Source: Polaromonas sp. OV174
GTDB taxonomy: Bacteria; Pseudomonadota; Gammaproteobacteria; Burkholderiales; Burkholderiaceae_C
Reading direction: 5' to 3'
Assembly (NCBI RefSeq): GCF_900112285.1
Contig: NZ_FOKZ01000011.1
Coordinates: forward strand, 89,706 to 153,705
Length of the DNA: 64,000 nucleotides
The position numbers were made by a program, and so were the translations under genes. The notes beneath the pieces were generated by a model that was not told where the DNA came from, ran no database searches, and saw only the letters and a list, made by a program, of their open reading frames with translations. Shown here piece by piece: positions 9,168 through 19,854 of this stretch (positions are counted from its first letter, which is position 1; every line of letters starts with the position of its first letter).

Positions 9168-10340
9168 ATGCAAAAGCAAGCGAACAAGCAAAGAATCGTC
9201 GTCGGTCTGAGCGGCGGCGTGGACTCCGCCGTGACCGCGCACCTGCTCATACAGCAGGGTCATGAAGTCATAGGCATCTTCATGAAGAACTGGGAAGATG
9301 ACGATGACAGCGAGTTCTGCTCGTCCAATATTGATTTTGTCGACGCCGCCGCCGTCGCCGACGTGATCGGCATAGAGATAGAACACGTCAACTTCGCCGC
9401 CGACTACAAGGACCGGGTGTTTGCCGAATTCCTGCGCGAATACCAGGCTGGCCGCACCCCCAATCCCGACATACTGTGCAATGCCGAGATCAAATTCAAG
9501 GCCTTTTTAGACCACGCGATGCGCCTGGGCGCCGACAAAATCGCCACCGGCCACTATGCCCGCGTGCGCCAAAACGAGGCCACCGGCCTGTACGAGTTGC
9601 TCAAGGGGCTGGATCCGGCCAAGGACCAAAGCTATTTCCTGCACCGCCTGAACCAGGCACAGCTGTCCCAAACCCTGTTTCCCGTTGGCGAGTTGCACAA
9701 GACCGAGGTGCGGCGCATCGCCGACGAGATCGGCCTGCCCAACGCCAAGAAAAAAGACTCCACCGGTATCTGCTTCATAGGCGAACGGCCTTTTCGCGAT
9801 TTCCTGAACCGCTACATCGCCAAGGCGCCAGGCCCCATCAAAAACGACAAGGGCCGCATCCTGGGCGAGCATGTGGGCCTGAGTTTTTACACCCTGGGCC
9901 AGCGCCAGGGTCTGGGCATTGGCGGCGTGAAGGCCAGGGGCGCCGACCTGAAGGCCGCGCAGGCGCGCGGCCAGCGCGGCGTCGGTGAGCACGAGCCCTG
10001 GTTTGTGGCGCGCAAAGACCTGGAAAACAATACCTTGTGGGTAGTGCAGGGCCACGACCATCCCTGGCTGCAATCGACTCAGCTCAGCGCGCAGGACTGC
10101 AGTTGGGTCGCCGGCACGCCACCGACCACCGGGGCCATGGCCGCCAAAACGCGTTACCGCCAGTTTGACGCAGCCTGCGAGCTGCGCCAGGTCACGGCAA
10201 GCGGCTGCGAGTTGGTATTTTCCGAGGCCCAGTGGGCCGTGACGCCCGGGCAATCGGCCGTGCTCTACCAGGGCGAGGTCTGCCTGGGTGGCGGCGTGAT
10301 TGCCAGCAGCAATGTGCAGAACCTGCCGGCCAAGTCCTGA
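9168..10340 (+). CDS. mnmA: tRNA-specific 2-thiouridylase
   Basis: Catalyses the sulfur transfer that makes 2-thiouridine at the wobble position of tRNAs for Lys, Glu and Gln. The PP-loop SGGVDSAV is at residues 15-22. The two catalytic cysteines are visible in [12 protein letters not shown] and [13 protein letters not shown]. The [10 protein letters not shown] motif and a C-terminal beta-barrel domain complete the protein. 390 residues, normal length. It probably forms a unit with the Nudix gene upstream. Confidence 0.96.
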   Translation: MQKQANKQRIVVGLSGGVDSAVTAHLLIQQGHEVIGIFMKNWEDDDDSEFCSSNIDFVDAAAVADVIGIEIEHVNFAADYKDRVFAEFLREYQAGRTPNPDILCNAEIKFKAFLDHAMRLGADKIATGHYARVRQNEATGLYELLKGLDPAKDQSYFLHRLNQAQLSQTLFPVGELHKTEVRRIADEIGLPNAKKKDSTGICFIGERPFRDFLNRYIAKAPGPIKNDKGRILGEHVGLSFYTLGQRQGLGIGGVKARGADLKAAQARGQRGVGEHEPWFVARKDLENNTLWVVQGHDHPWLQSTQLSAQDCSWVAGTPPTTGAMAAKTRYRQFDAACELRQVTASGCELVFSEAQWAVTPGQSAVLYQGEVCLGGGVIASSNVQNLPAKS

Positions 10341-10354
10341 CTGGCCTGCTCACG

Positions 10355-10422
10355 AAATTTAAGAAAAATAAGGCTCTAGCCCAATCAGGGCAAGCGTAAA
10401 CAGCTATTAATTAGATAGTAAT
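10355..10422. repeat. AT-rich intergenic repeat, copy 1
   Basis: The reverse complement contains a CTATCTAATTAATAG inverted repeat, then AGAGCC, a T-run and CTTAAATTT. The same layout recurs at 60964-61032 and, more weakly, at 12058-12120. Confidence 0.6.
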
Positions 10423-10439
10423 AAACCCCTTGGATCGCC

Positions 10440-11858
10440 TTAAAGCGCCGTCTCCAGATAGGTGTAAATGTAGTTGGAGCCGCCGTTGACATTGCCCAGC
10501 AGACGCGAGGAGCCAAAAAAGCCGGAACGGTGCGACACACCGAAACCGATATAGGTTTCCTTCAGCGCCCGCGAACCGATCAGATCGCCCAGGCTGACGT
10601 CAAGCGTCGGGTCCAGAAAGTTCAGCATGCGTGACGAGGTTTTACCGTTGGCCGCCGCACTGGAGGCTTCGATATACGGCACCCGCTGCGCCATGGAAAC
10701 GCCCGCGCCCAATCCCAGTCGCGTCTTGACTTTATGGCTCCATGGAAAGCCCGAATAAACGGCCTTCATGAACAGATCCAGTTGCAGGCCGTTGGCCTGC
10801 AATCCACGCTCGTTATGGTTGGTCAGGCCCACGTAGCCGACAAAGTCCAGGGGCCAGCCATTCAGGCTCTGGATAAAGGGCTTGCCGACCTGAATGCCGG
10901 TGATGCTGGTCGGCTGTTTTTTGTCCGTGGACAGGCACTGGGCCGTCAGTATCTTCATCAGGTGGCAGCCATCTTCGGTGGACTTGCCATAGAGCAGCTT
11001 GAAATAAGTCGGCGAATCGTTCTGCGCCCACTCCCGCTTGTGGCCGCCGAAGTCATAGGCCGCGCCCACATAGACAGCGGGCAACACGCGCTTTTGCACG
11101 ATGGGGCTGTCGCTGACCTTGCGGTCCAGCACCGTGGCCGACACGCCGGCCAGCAGGCGCCAGCGCTGCGATAGATCGTAAGAGCCATACAGGCCGAGCG
11201 AGGTATTGAGGCCTGCGCCGGGGGCATAAGCCGCACGGTCGGCGACGGCTTCGCTGGCCTGCACGCCATAGTAATAGTTGTTGAGCTTGGCATCGCGCAG
11301 ACCCAGGGTCAGGCTGGGCCGCAGCGTCCACGGGCCGGAGCGCCAGTCATAGCTATAGCCAAGGCGAAACTCGCTGCCCTTGTAGGTATTGCCGATGTCG
11401 TGCACCAGCTCGGCCTTCAAGGTGCCCCAGGGTTGGCGGTAGCGGTAGGACAGACCCAGGTCCATGGCGGTTTCGCGCGTCGCCATGCCTGCCAGACTGG
11501 CAGGCACACGTTCGGCCGGATAGCCTTCCAGGCGCTGCTCCACAAACAGGTCCAGCCCCTGCTCAGCGCCGTTGAGCAACTTCACGCCACCACGATTGGC
11601 ACGCAGGAACAAGCGCTCGCCTTCGTACAAATAAAGCGGCACCAAGTCAAAGCGACTGCCCGCATCGCGATAGGGTGAAGTCTCCACCCGCGTCACAAAG
11701 CCCAGCCCGGCGCTACCCGACTCGGACAGGATATGCGTGAATGGCTCCAGCTCGCCAGTCGCGCGGGCCGGGCTCATGGCTGACAAACCGGCCGACAGCA
11801 AAGCCGCACAAAAAACCGAGCGCGACAGGAAAAAACGGGAAAGTAAAAAACTGTTCAT
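10440..11858 (-). CDS. MipA/OmpV-family outer membrane protein with a long C-terminal barrel extension
   Basis: Probable outer-membrane beta-barrel protein. The ATG at 11858 gives 472 residues with a clear signal peptide (SRSVFCAALLSAGLSAM, cleavage near SPARA-TG). Residues about 35-270 look like MipA/OmpV: GLGFVTRVETSPYRD, LVPLYLYEGERLFL, GLSYRYRQPWGTLKAEL and an AAYDFG strand. Typical family members stop near 250-280 residues. Here another roughly 200 residues follow (YFKLLYGKSTEDGC, QVGKPFIQSLNGWPLDFVGYVG, ending SNYIYTYLETAL), which look like further barrel strands. Family call is moderate; the function of the second half is unknown. It has no operon partners. Confidence 0.65.
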   Translation of the reverse strand: MNSFLLSRFFLSRSVFCAALLSAGLSAMSPARATGELEPFTHILSESGSAGLGFVTRVETSPYRDAGSRFDLVPLYLYEGERLFLRANRGGVKLLNGAEQGLDLFVEQRLEGYPAERVPASLAGMATRETAMDLGLSYRYRQPWGTLKAELVHDIGNTYKGSEFRLGYSYDWRSGPWTLRPSLTLGLRDAKLNNYYYGVQASEAVADRAAYAPGAGLNTSLGLYGSYDLSQRWRLLAGVSATVLDRKVSDSPIVQKRVLPAVYVGAAYDFGGHKREWAQNDSPTYFKLLYGKSTEDGCHLMKILTAQCLSTDKKQPTSITGIQVGKPFIQSLNGWPLDFVGYVGLTNHNERGLQANGLQLDLFMKAVYSGFPWSHKVKTRLGLGAGVSMAQRVPYIEASSAAANGKTSSRMLNFLDPTLDVSLGDLIGSRALKETYIGFGVSHRSGFFGSSRLLGNVNGGSNYIYTYLETAL

Positions 11859-12446
11859 CTTTGACTTGTATTTTGAAAACTCTGCGGCAAAGACCAAAAG
11901 CCGGAATCCGACCAGTTCCTGAGGCCGGTGCAGCAGGCACCCTGCATGCGACCCATGATCCATCTCTTTAGCCGACTCGATTGGCAAATAGGGCTAGCTT
12001 GAAAGCGCCAGGGAAGGGCCCGTTTCGACGCATTGATCAACGGACTTGCTCCTTGCCTTTCAAGAATAACGCATAAATCCCATATGCAGCAGCCACAAGA
12101 CGCTACCAAATTAGTAGCAAGCCAGTTCAAACTCCCGACAATCATCGGAAGTTGATATCTGGAATTGTTTCACACGACGGTGTGAGCGACCGAATTTGGC
12201 TGCGGGAGGTGTGCAAGCTGTGAGTGAAACCGGTGCGTCCAGTGCCGATGCGCCTGGACCCCACCTCGCCCCTTCACTGAAGCAGCGAATCACGAGATCG
12301 CGAATAAGCTGATGTGGATCTCAAGGCACAGAACTTGGCCTAGACATTCGGCCATCACGCTGAAAACCGCGTCCCAAGCATCACCGCCGTGTATAAAGTC
12401 GTCGCGACTACAACGCGCAAAGGCAGCGGCCAGGCCCCTGATCCGC
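11859..12446. other. Intergenic region without a convincing gene
   Basis: About 590 bases between the mipA-like start and the end of a peptide permease gene. It holds the third AT-rich repeat copy (12058-12120, with GCTACCAAATTAGTAGC on the plus strand) and probably the mipA-like promoter. Short reading frames here show no family features. Confidence 0.6.
12058..12120. repeat. AT-rich intergenic repeat, copy 2 (diverged)
   Basis: The reverse complement reads TTGCTACTAATTTGGTAGC and, after a variable stretch, ATTCTTGAAA, parallel to TTGCTATCAATTTGGTAGC and CTTAAA in the copy at 60964-61032. Confidence 0.5.
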
Positions 12447-13376
12447 TCAATCCACCTTGGGATCCAAAGCGTCGCGCAAACCATCGCCCAAGAGGTTGAA
12501 GGCGAGAACCGTTAAAAATATAGCGAGGGCAGGGAATAGCGCCACATGCGGGGCCAGCACCATGTCAGCGCGCGAGTCATTGAGCATGGCGCCCCACTCA
12601 GGGGTCGGCGGCTGCGCCCCCATGCCCAGGAAAGACAGGCTGGCCGCCGTGATGATTGACGTGCCAATACGCATGGTGCCGTACACGACAATGGGCGAAA
12701 TCGTGCTGGGCAGGATATGCCGAAAGATAATGGTCATGTCCGATGCACCAATGCTGCGTTCAGCCTCGATGTAAGTCATGTTCTTGACCGACAAGGTGCC
12801 GCCACGCACCAGGCGTGCAAAAGCCGGCACACTGAAGACGGCGACGGCAATGATCACATTGACCATGCTGGAGCCCAAAATGGCAACAACGCCAATGGCC
12901 AGCAACATGCCCGGAAAGGCAAACAGCATGTCAGAGAAGCGCATGGTGATGCGCTCCCACCAGCCGCCATAGTAGCCCGCCATCAAGCCAAAAAATGTAC
13001 CCACGATGGCACCGAGGAACACCGAAATCAAGCCAGCCGACAGCGAGATGCGCGCACCTACCAGAATGCGGCTAAAAATATCACGCCCCAAGGAATCCAC
13101 GCCCATCCAGTGACGCCACGTAGGCGGTGAATTCAGGGCATCGTAATCAAAAAAATACTCCGCATCATAGGGCGCGATATGAGGCGCCAACACCGCGATG
13201 ACCATCAACATGAGCACGAAAATTCCGGCCAGCAGCGCCATTTTTTGCTTTAAAAATTTGCGCTTGAACTCCCCAAAAGGCGTGCTGACAGGGCCATTGT
13301 TCTTTTCGACAGTACTGGCGAGGCCTGGCGCCTGGGCCATAGCCAAACTACTTGTTTTATTCACGGCTACATCCAT
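12447..13376 (-). CDS. Peptide-type ABC transporter permease (DppC/OppC-like)
   Basis: Inner-membrane permease of a peptide or nickel-type importer. An N-terminal cytoplasmic tail is followed by the OppC N-terminal helix ([19 protein letters not shown]), the [11 protein letters not shown] segment and the EAA loop ([22 protein letters not shown]), and it ends [15 protein letters not shown], a near-universal DppC terminus. 309 residues. It is the last gene of a minus-strand cluster: peptidase, ATPase, binding protein, DppB, DppC. Confidence 0.92.
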   Translation of the reverse strand: MDVAVNKTSSLAMAQAPGLASTVEKNNGPVSTPFGEFKRKFLKQKMALLAGIFVLMLMVIAVLAPHIAPYDAEYFFDYDALNSPPTWRHWMGVDSLGRDIFSRILVGARISLSAGLISVFLGAIVGTFFGLMAGYYGGWWERITMRFSDMLFAFPGMLLAIGVVAILGSSMVNVIIAVAVFSVPAFARLVRGGTLSVKNMTYIEAERSIGASDMTIIFRHILPSTISPIVVYGTMRIGTSIITAASLSFLGMGAQPPTPEWGAMLNDSRADMVLAPHVALFPALAIFLTVLAFNLLGDGLRDALDPKVD

Positions 13377-13394
13377 TTTTTATGCGTTCTTCGG

Positions 13395-14315
13395 CTACTT
13401 GTATCGAATGCTTGGATTGATGACGCCGTATAGCAGGTCAACCACCAAATTGATCAGCAGAAACTCCAGTGAGAACAAAAGTATCAAGCCCTGGATCACG
13501 GGATAGTCACGCATATTGACGGAGTCTATGAGTAGGGTTCCCATGCCCGGCCAGCCAAAGACGGTTTCCACCACAATGGAGCCCCCCAGCAAAGTACCAA
13601 ACTGCAAGCCCAGCATGGTGACCACCGGAATCAGGGCGTTGCGTAGCACATGCTTGAGGATGACATTGGTTTCCGAAACGCCCTTGGCACGCGCGGTTCT
13701 GACAAAGTCTTCCTTGATCACTTCCACAAAGGAGGCGCGCGTGAAGCGTGCCGTCACCGCCGCCACACCGGCCCCCATGGTCAGGGAGGGCAAGATGTAG
13801 TTCTGCCAGCCATCAGCGCCAATCGATGGCAACCATCCAAGGTTCACCGAAAACAGCTGAATAAACAGCATGCCCAGCGCAAACGAGGGAAACGAGATGC
13901 CCGATACGGCCAGCGTCATGCTCAACTGGTCCGGCCACTTGTTACGCCACACCGCAGCAATGACCCCGCTTAGCAAGCCAAACACAACGGCCCACGACAT
14001 GCTGGTTGCCGTCAGCCGCATCGTCGGCCCGAATCGCTCGGCGATCACACTGGTGACCGCGCGATTGCTGCGCAGGGACACGCCCAGATCGCCCTGCGAA
14101 AGATGCGTCACATAACGAAAAAACTGCTGGGGCAATGGCAGGTTCAAACCCATTTTTTCACGCACCAACTCGATCGCTTCCTGATCGGCATCAGGTCCCG
14201 CCACCAAGCTGGCGGGATCGCCGGGCAAGAAGTGAACGAACATGAAAACCATCACCAATACGAGCATCAGGGTTGGAATCATCCCCAGCAGTCGCTTCAA
14301 TCCGTAAATAAGCAT
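13395..14315 (-). CDS. Peptide-type ABC transporter permease (DppB/OppB-like)
   Basis: Partner permease of the preceding DppC-like protein. Six membrane helices, the N-terminal [19 protein letters not shown] segment and HFLPGDPAS motif, and the EAA loop [25 protein letters not shown] are visible, followed by [10 protein letters not shown]. 306 residues, normal. It is separated from dppC by 18 bases and from the binding-protein gene upstream by 59 bases. Confidence 0.93.
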   Translation of the reverse strand: MLIYGLKRLLGMIPTLMLVLVMVFMFVHFLPGDPASLVAGPDADQEAIELVREKMGLNLPLPQQFFRYVTHLSQGDLGVSLRSNRAVTSVIAERFGPTMRLTATSMSWAVVFGLLSGVIAAVWRNKWPDQLSMTLAVSGISFPSFALGMLFIQLFSVNLGWLPSIGADGWQNYILPSLTMGAGVAAVTARFTRASFVEVIKEDFVRTARAKGVSETNVILKHVLRNALIPVVTMLGLQFGTLLGGSIVVETVFGWPGMGTLLIDSVNMRDYPVIQGLILLFSLEFLLINLVVDLLYGVINPSIRYK

Positions 14316-14374
14316 TTTTGATCCATGTAGAAGGGCCTTGACCCTTCTGTCTAATTACCAATTGACCGCCAGAA

Positions 14375-15925
14375 TTACTTCATCTGAATTTCAGAGTAAT
14401 AAAAGTTTCCGTCTGGCATCACATGCACACCCGACAGGTCTTTGGCGTGGACATAGACGTTGTTGCGAGTCACCAGAAAGGCCCAGGGCGCATCCTTCCA
14501 GATCTGCTCTTGAGCCGACTTATAAAGGCTGTGCTTTTTGGCCTCGTCCGTGGTCAGGAGAGCATTCTTGACGGCATCGTCCACCACGGGATTGGAGTAA
14601 TAAGCGGTATTTTCAAATGCAGGAGGCCAAGCCGAAGTAGCCAGCAGAGGACGCAGTACCCAGTCCGCTTCACCGGTGGACGATGCCCAGCCGATGTAGT
14701 ACATGCGGATGCCCGCATCTTTGGGATTTGGCACCTGCTTGACGCGCTGAACGCGCTGCCCCGCTTCGAGCATCTCAACTGACAACTTGACACCGACCTG
14801 GGCCAATTGCTGTTGCACAAATTGCACCACCTTGGTCGCCGTGCTGTCGTTGTAGCCAGACCAGAGCGTGGTGGAGAAGCCGTTCGGATAGCCGGCCTCT
14901 TTCAACAACTCTTTTGCCTTGGCAGGGTTATGGGGCCATGGCTGCATCTTCACGGCGTACTCCACGCCTTGAGGGATAACGCCTTCCATGGGTTTGGCAT
15001 AGCCAGAAAACGCGACTTTGGCCAAGGCTTCCTTGTTGATCGCGTAATTGATGGCCTGACGAACGCGCACATCGTCAAACGGCTTCTGCAGATTGTTCAG
15101 CGAAATATAGGTGTCGGCCACCGAGGGACCGTTGACCACGACTACCTTGGGATTATTTTTCAGGATGTTGGCCTGCTCATACGGAACGGGAAAGGCGAAC
15201 TGCGCCTCACCGGTCTGAATCACCGAGGAGCGCGTGTTGTTGTCGGTCACAAAGCGGAAGGTAATGCCATCCACCTTGGGATAGCCTTGACGCCAGTAAC
15301 CGGCAAACTTCTTGACCTTCACGTACGACGACGGATTCCACTCGGTGAATTCAAAGGGGCCAGTACCCACTGGATGAAAGGCAATATCCTTGTTGCCGAA
15401 CCTCTTCACCGCCGTCGGCGACATCATCATCGCTGCGGCATGGGCCAGCGTGCTGACAAAAGCCGAGAAGGGCTCGCTCAGGGTGATGGTGACCGTATTG
15501 GCGTCTACCACGGCTACGTTCTTGATGCGGTTGAACTGGCTCCAGCGGGACAGGCCATTACTCTTGTCCAGCACGCGGTCCAGCGTGAACTTCACCGCCT
15601 CGGCATTGAAGTCCGTACCGTCATGAAACTTAACACCCTTGCGCAGCTTGATGGTGTACACCGTGCCATCCGAGTTGACGGTATAGCCAGTCGCCAGCAA
15701 AGGCTTGATTTTCAACTTCTCATCGAATTCAAAAAGCCCCTCATAAAACGCCTTGGTCACCGATCGCGTGATGGAGCTGTTGGCGTTGTAGGGATCCAGC
15801 GAATCCACGGTGGAGGAAATCGCCATGGTGACCTGCTTCGCATCAGCCATGGCAAGCTGAGGCACGGCCATACTGAACGCCAGACTAGCCGCGACAAGGG
15901 ATAGCTTCGAATTCAAAAACTTCAT
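14375..15925 (-). CDS. Peptide-type ABC transporter substrate-binding protein (SBP family 5)
   Basis: Periplasmic receptor that delivers peptides or similar solutes to the permease pair. The start at 15925 (MKFLNSKLSLVAASLAFSMAV, signal peptide ending near QLAMADA) has a GGAG site and gives 516 residues. Family 5 landmarks are TVDSLDPYNANS, KGVKFHDGTDFNAEAVKFTLDRVLD and GTGPFEFTEW. The ligand cannot be read from the sequence; glutathione-, dipeptide- and opine-type receptors all share these motifs. It sits between the fused ATPase and the permeases. Confidence 0.9.
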   Translation of the reverse strand: MKFLNSKLSLVAASLAFSMAVPQLAMADAKQVTMAISSTVDSLDPYNANSSITRSVTKAFYEGLFEFDEKLKIKPLLATGYTVNSDGTVYTIKLRKGVKFHDGTDFNAEAVKFTLDRVLDKSNGLSRWSQFNRIKNVAVVDANTVTITLSEPFSAFVSTLAHAAAMMMSPTAVKRFGNKDIAFHPVGTGPFEFTEWNPSSYVKVKKFAGYWRQGYPKVDGITFRFVTDNNTRSSVIQTGEAQFAFPVPYEQANILKNNPKVVVVNGPSVADTYISLNNLQKPFDDVRVRQAINYAINKEALAKVAFSGYAKPMEGVIPQGVEYAVKMQPWPHNPAKAKELLKEAGYPNGFSTTLWSGYNDSTATKVVQFVQQQLAQVGVKLSVEMLEAGQRVQRVKQVPNPKDAGIRMYYIGWASSTGEADWVLRPLLATSAWPPAFENTAYYSNPVVDDAVKNALLTTDEAKKHSLYKSAQEQIWKDAPWAFLVTRNNVYVHAKDLSGVHVMPDGNFYYSEIQMK

Positions 15926-15949
15926 TTCATCTCCTATTAATAGCAAAAA

Positions 15950-17776
15950 TCAAGCGGCAACATAGTGGTCGTCACCGACCTGAACCAGTTTCAAAATATC
16001 CGGGGGGTTGCCGATGTTCCGGATCGGACTGGGAATCTCACCGGTCAACAAATCGCGGTCTTTTCTGCGCGTAGGATCCGCAACCGGCACGGCGGACATC
16101 AACTTGCGCGTGTAGGCATGTTGCGGACTTTCAAAGATGGCACGACGACTGCCTATTTCCACAACCTGACCCAGATACATCACCGCCACACGGTGACTGA
16201 TGCGCTCAACGACCGCCATGTCGTGTGAAATAAAGATGTAGGAAATTCCCAGCTCGGCCTGCAGGTCCATCAGCAGGTTGACGATCTGCGCTTGAATCGA
16301 CACGTCCAGCGCAGAAACGGATTCATCGGCGATGACTACCTTGGGATTGAGCGCCAGGGCTCGCGCAATGCAGATGCGCTGGCGCTGACCGCCCGAAAAC
16401 TCGTGCGGATAGCGCATGGCTGCGGAGGCCGGCAAGCCCACACGCTCCAGCAGCTCCATCGTGCGCTGCTGTGCCATCTGCCTGCTCAGGGTTTTGTGAA
16501 TAAGCATGGGCTCCATGATCGAATAACCCACGGTCACGCGCGGATCCAGCGAGGCATAGGGATCTTGAAAAATAAACTGAATATTTCGGCGCAGACCCTG
16601 CAGTTCCGAGCCGCTAACGCCCGTGATGTTCTTTCCCTCAAAGAAAATATTCCCAGCCTGGGAATTCACCAGCTTGAGCAATGAGCGCCCCGTGGTGGAC
16701 TTCCCGCAACCGGACTCACCCACCAAGGCCAGCGTTTCCCCGGGATAAAGATCAAAGCTGACCTGCTCTACGGCATGCACTCTCTGGGTCACACGACTGA
16801 ATAAACCGGTGCGAATATCAAAACTGGTTGTTAGTCCCTTGACACTCAAAATCGGCTTGGCGTCAGGCTCAGCAATTTTCGCCACCGGCGGCTGAGCGAC
16901 TTCGTGCGCAGCCCCAGCCAGCAAGGTGAAAGGCTCGGGGTCGTTCTTTCCCGTCATGGCGCCGAGTCGCGGCACGGCGGAAAGCAGCAACTGCGTGTAG
17001 CTATGAGCAGGATGGGCAAACAAGGTCTGAGCGGAGGCTTCTTCCACCATTGCGCCGCGATACATCACCAAAACTCGGTCAGCCACCTCCGCCACCACGC
17101 CCATATCGTGGGTGATGAAAATCACGCCCATATTCATTTCTTTCTGCAACTCACGGATCAGTTGCAGAATTTGCGCCTGTATCGTCACGTCCAGCGCCGT
17201 GGTCGGTTCGTCGGCGATCAACAGTGCCGGTTTGCAGGCCAGCGCCATGGCAATCATGACGCGTTGGCGCATGCCGCCTGACAACTGATGTGGAAAGCGG
17301 CCGGCCACTGAATTCGCATCGGCAATACGTACCAGATCCAGGATTCGCAGCACCTCGGCATAGGCCGCTGAATGACTCAAACCCTGATGCAACTGCAGCG
17401 ACTCGGCAATCTGTCCACCCACCGTGAACACCGGGTTCAGCGAGGTCATGGGCTCCTGAAAAATCATCGCCATATCGGCACCACGAATGCTACGCATGGT
17501 CTTGACGCCTGCGGACTCGAGGTTGATCAGGCTTTGGTCATGCCGGCGCAAGACCATATTGCCGGAACTGATCTTGCCGCCGCCATGCTCAACCAGACGC
17601 ATCAAGGCCAGGGACGTTACCGATTTTCCCGAACCAGACTCGCCCACAATCGCCAGCGTCTCGCCACTGTCCACATGAAAGGACAGGCTATGCACCACGG
17701 ACCGGACTTCGCCAGACTTGTTGAATTGAACCGACAGATTTTTGACGTCCAGGACTCGGCTGATTGATTTATTCAC
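15950..17776 (-). CDS. Fused DppD-DppF type ABC transporter ATPase
   Basis: Energises the importer. One 608-residue chain carries two complete nucleotide-binding domains, as in GsiA. The first has Walker [13 protein letters not shown], signature [16 protein letters not shown] and Walker [13 protein letters not shown]. The second, after a linker near residue 275-300, has [28 protein letters not shown] and [12 protein letters not shown]. The C-terminal oligopeptide-transporter domain ([15 protein letters not shown]) is present. The peptidase gene ends 38 bases upstream and the binding-protein gene starts 24 bases downstream, so cotranscription is likely. Confidence 0.94.
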   Translation of the reverse strand: MNKSISRVLDVKNLSVQFNKSGEVRSVVHSLSFHVDSGETLAIVGESGSGKSVTSLALMRLVEHGGGKISSGNMVLRRHDQSLINLESAGVKTMRSIRGADMAMIFQEPMTSLNPVFTVGGQIAESLQLHQGLSHSAAYAEVLRILDLVRIADANSVAGRFPHQLSGGMRQRVMIAMALACKPALLIADEPTTALDVTIQAQILQLIRELQKEMNMGVIFITHDMGVVAEVADRVLVMYRGAMVEEASAQTLFAHPAHSYTQLLLSAVPRLGAMTGKNDPEPFTLLAGAAHEVAQPPVAKIAEPDAKPILSVKGLTTSFDIRTGLFSRVTQRVHAVEQVSFDLYPGETLALVGESGCGKSTTGRSLLKLVNSQAGNIFFEGKNITGVSGSELQGLRRNIQFIFQDPYASLDPRVTVGYSIMEPMLIHKTLSRQMAQQRTMELLERVGLPASAAMRYPHEFSGGQRQRICIARALALNPKVVIADESVSALDVSIQAQIVNLLMDLQAELGISYIFISHDMAVVERISHRVAVMYLGQVVEIGSRRAIFESPQHAYTRKLMSAVPVADPTRRKDRDLLTGEIPSPIRNIGNPPDILKLVQVGDDHYVAA

Positions 17777-17813
17777 GACTCGATCTTCCAGTTAGCTTTT
17801 GTCTTTGATCCGC

Positions 17814-19274
17814 TTAACAAGCGCAGGCCGACTGAATGCTCCGCACCACCCGGTCCAGTTGCGAGTCGCTATGCCCCAGCCAATCGTTCAACGTTGGCGA
17901 CATGAAGACGTCGGGATAAATGCCTGCCCCTTCGTATAACTGACCGCTCTTCTGGAACGACGCCATCGTGGAAATCATCACCTCGACGCCACTATTGGCC
18001 AGCGAGTAGGGCTTGGAGTTGCCACTGCGTCCATTTGTCGGCATGCCGCAAACGGTCACGTTCGCACGGTCTTTGAAGGTGGAAACGAAGATGTCTCCCG
18101 CACTGCCCACGCCCCAATCCACCAGCAGGTACACCGGCTTGCCGTAACAGTAGGCTTGCGGCGAAGGCTGCATTGCCATGTAGTACCAATCCGTGAACTG
18201 AGCGTCTGGCACCAGCCACTCCGCGGTGAAATCACAGATAAAGGCTTCGAGGGCGGATTCCACTTCAGGGTCAATCCGTGCATCGCGTCGATAGGGAACT
18301 TTTTTATCCCAAACATCGAGCTTGCCGATCGGATCAAAGTCCTCGGCCTTGCCGCTGGACTTGGGTATCTTCAGTTTGCAAAGGTTGGCGATGTAAGGGC
18401 GCTCCCCGGCCGCCATGAAGTAAGGAAACAAGGCCATCAGGTTGTCCCTCACGCCGCCACCGCATTGACGAGCATCAATCACCAACGCCTGCGTGTCAGC
18501 AAACTTGGCCATGAGGCCGGGCAACTGAGCGGTCAGTTCTGCATTGGACTGAGAATGAACTCTCAAATACCCGATGTTTCCTGGCAGCAGCCGACTTTCT
18601 TGAGGCAGGTATAGCGGCAGCGGCGCCTTGCACAAATCGGCCTCAATCGTGAGCTCATGCACGAGACGATGTTGAGAGTCGTCGCTGACCAAGCCCAACT
18701 TCACGACCGGAAGCAGCGGCAGACCCAGCTCAAGGCGCAGATAGTTGACGTAGCGCAAGAGTGGCAGCGCCCGGTTAATTTTCGAGGAATCCGAGCCGTA
18801 AGGCCCCGCAGACAACTCGGCGGCAATCTTGTACCACTCGATGACAGGTACGCCATCAATTGACTCGACATACGGAAATCCGGGATTCAGCAGGACGCGA
18901 TCAAGAGGGTCGTAGACGAAGTAGCGGCGCCCCTCCAGCCCGAATGCGCAAGAGACATAGCCGGGCGGCAAAAAAGACTCGTAGTTAGTCACCTTGGCGT
19001 GGGCATCGCCAATTTGCTGCACCAGCTTTTGAATCGCCATCGCCAGGCTGGCAGTACTGGTCGAAGCGCCCAATCCATCTATCAAGCGATCAATGACCTG
19101 CGCATACGGGTAAGTTACCGACAAGGCATAAGACGACACATCATCAATGATGACTTGCAGCGCCCGCAGATCGGCAATGACGCCCTCCCGGGAAAGCTGA
19201 CGGCCATGGCCAGCGTCGAATTTCAACGAACTCCCGACAAAATCGTAGCCATAGCTCATGCCCACATTACCCAC
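17814..19274 (-). CDS. S41-family (tail-specific protease-like) peptidase, cytoplasmic
   Basis: Serine peptidase-like protein of 486 residues. IGDAHAKV near residue 89-96 resembles the conserved histidine region. A PDZ-like segment (YVESIDGVPVIEWYKIA) follows, then ALVIDARQCGGGVRDNL and VDWGVGSAGDIF, where Ser391 is the probable nucleophile, as in tricorn/C-terminal processing peptidases. No signal peptide is seen, so it should act in the cytoplasm. It is the first gene of the peptide-importer cluster, which suggests it processes imported peptides. The start is either GTG at 19274 or ATG at 19259 (MSYGYDF); neither has a strong ribosome site. Substrate unknown. Confidence 0.75.
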   Translation of the reverse strand: MGNVGMSYGYDFVGSSLKFDAGHGRQLSREGVIADLRALQVIIDDVSSYALSVTYPYAQVIDRLIDGLGASTSTASLAMAIQKLVQQIGDAHAKVTNYESFLPPGYVSCAFGLEGRRYFVYDPLDRVLLNPGFPYVESIDGVPVIEWYKIAAELSAGPYGSDSSKINRALPLLRYVNYLRLELGLPLLPVVKLGLVSDDSQHRLVHELTIEADLCKAPLPLYLPQESRLLPGNIGYLRVHSQSNAELTAQLPGLMAKFADTQALVIDARQCGGGVRDNLMALFPYFMAAGERPYIANLCKLKIPKSSGKAEDFDPIGKLDVWDKKVPYRRDARIDPEVESALEAFICDFTAEWLVPDAQFTDWYYMAMQPSPQAYCYGKPVYLLVDWGVGSAGDIFVSTFKDRANVTVCGMPTNGRSGNSKPYSLANSGVEVMISTMASFQKSGQLYEGAGIYPDVFMSPTLNDWLGHSDSQLDRVVRSIQSACAC

Positions 19275-19796
19275 TCATGTTTATTGGTCACCGGTCAAAG
19301 CACTCTGGCGTTACTGGAAAGATTCAGTGCTCATGCTGACCGGTACAGCACGGCAAACGCCCAACCGACCAAATCCAGTTCCCTAAATTTGGTACCCGCC
19401 AAAGATAAGCAGCTTGACCCATTAACTCAAATGCTATTTGGCGCTCACTCTATTCAAATTTGATATACCTCTTGTGCGACTGCAAGACATCCACGGTCCA
19501 GAGGATGCTCAGCGACGCCAGGCAGGGGCTAAAGCAAGACTCCAGGGCTAGGCCTTGATACCGTCGTAGAAGGACGCGAGGCGCGCAAGAAGGCCCGTCT
19601 ATGGACGCGATCGACTCAATGACAAGCCATGCCTTGTTCGCCGCCCGACCTTGTACGGCAACAACAGCGTCACCTCCGGGCCGAAGGAGGAACGTTCACC
19701 TTGCCGGGCCATGGCTCGGATGTGCTGATGGTGATGAGCAATGGCGCCTTAGCTGCCAACGTCGGCAAAGTCTGCTCGACGAACATCAAATGAAAA
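19275..19796. other. Intergenic region upstream of the S41 peptidase
   Basis: About 520 bases without a convincing gene. It probably contains the promoter of the minus-strand peptide cluster. Near its right end a short frame (about 19698-19792) ends in GHGSDVLMVMSNGALAANV, faintly like the tail of an Mpl ligase, but no larger gene can be reconstructed. Confidence 0.5.
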
Positions 19797-19828
19797 AAGG
19801 CCCGCGTCCCTAGGGAACGCGGGCCTTT
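19797..19828 (-). terminator. Rho-independent terminator of ssb
   Basis: A 14-base stem (AAGGCCCGCGT with its complement, one bulge, CTAG-type tip) is followed on the minus strand by a run of T residues (TTTTTT). It lies 27 bases past the ssb stop. Confidence 0.88.
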
Positions 19829-19854
19829 ACCCACAAAAAGACGTTTTTTCGTAT

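Noticed and set aside
19601..19792. Possible fragment of an Mpl-type ligase or other gene before the ssb terminator
   Set aside because: Only a few residues (VLMVMSNGA) look familiar, and upstream sequence needs frame changes. Too weak to annotate.
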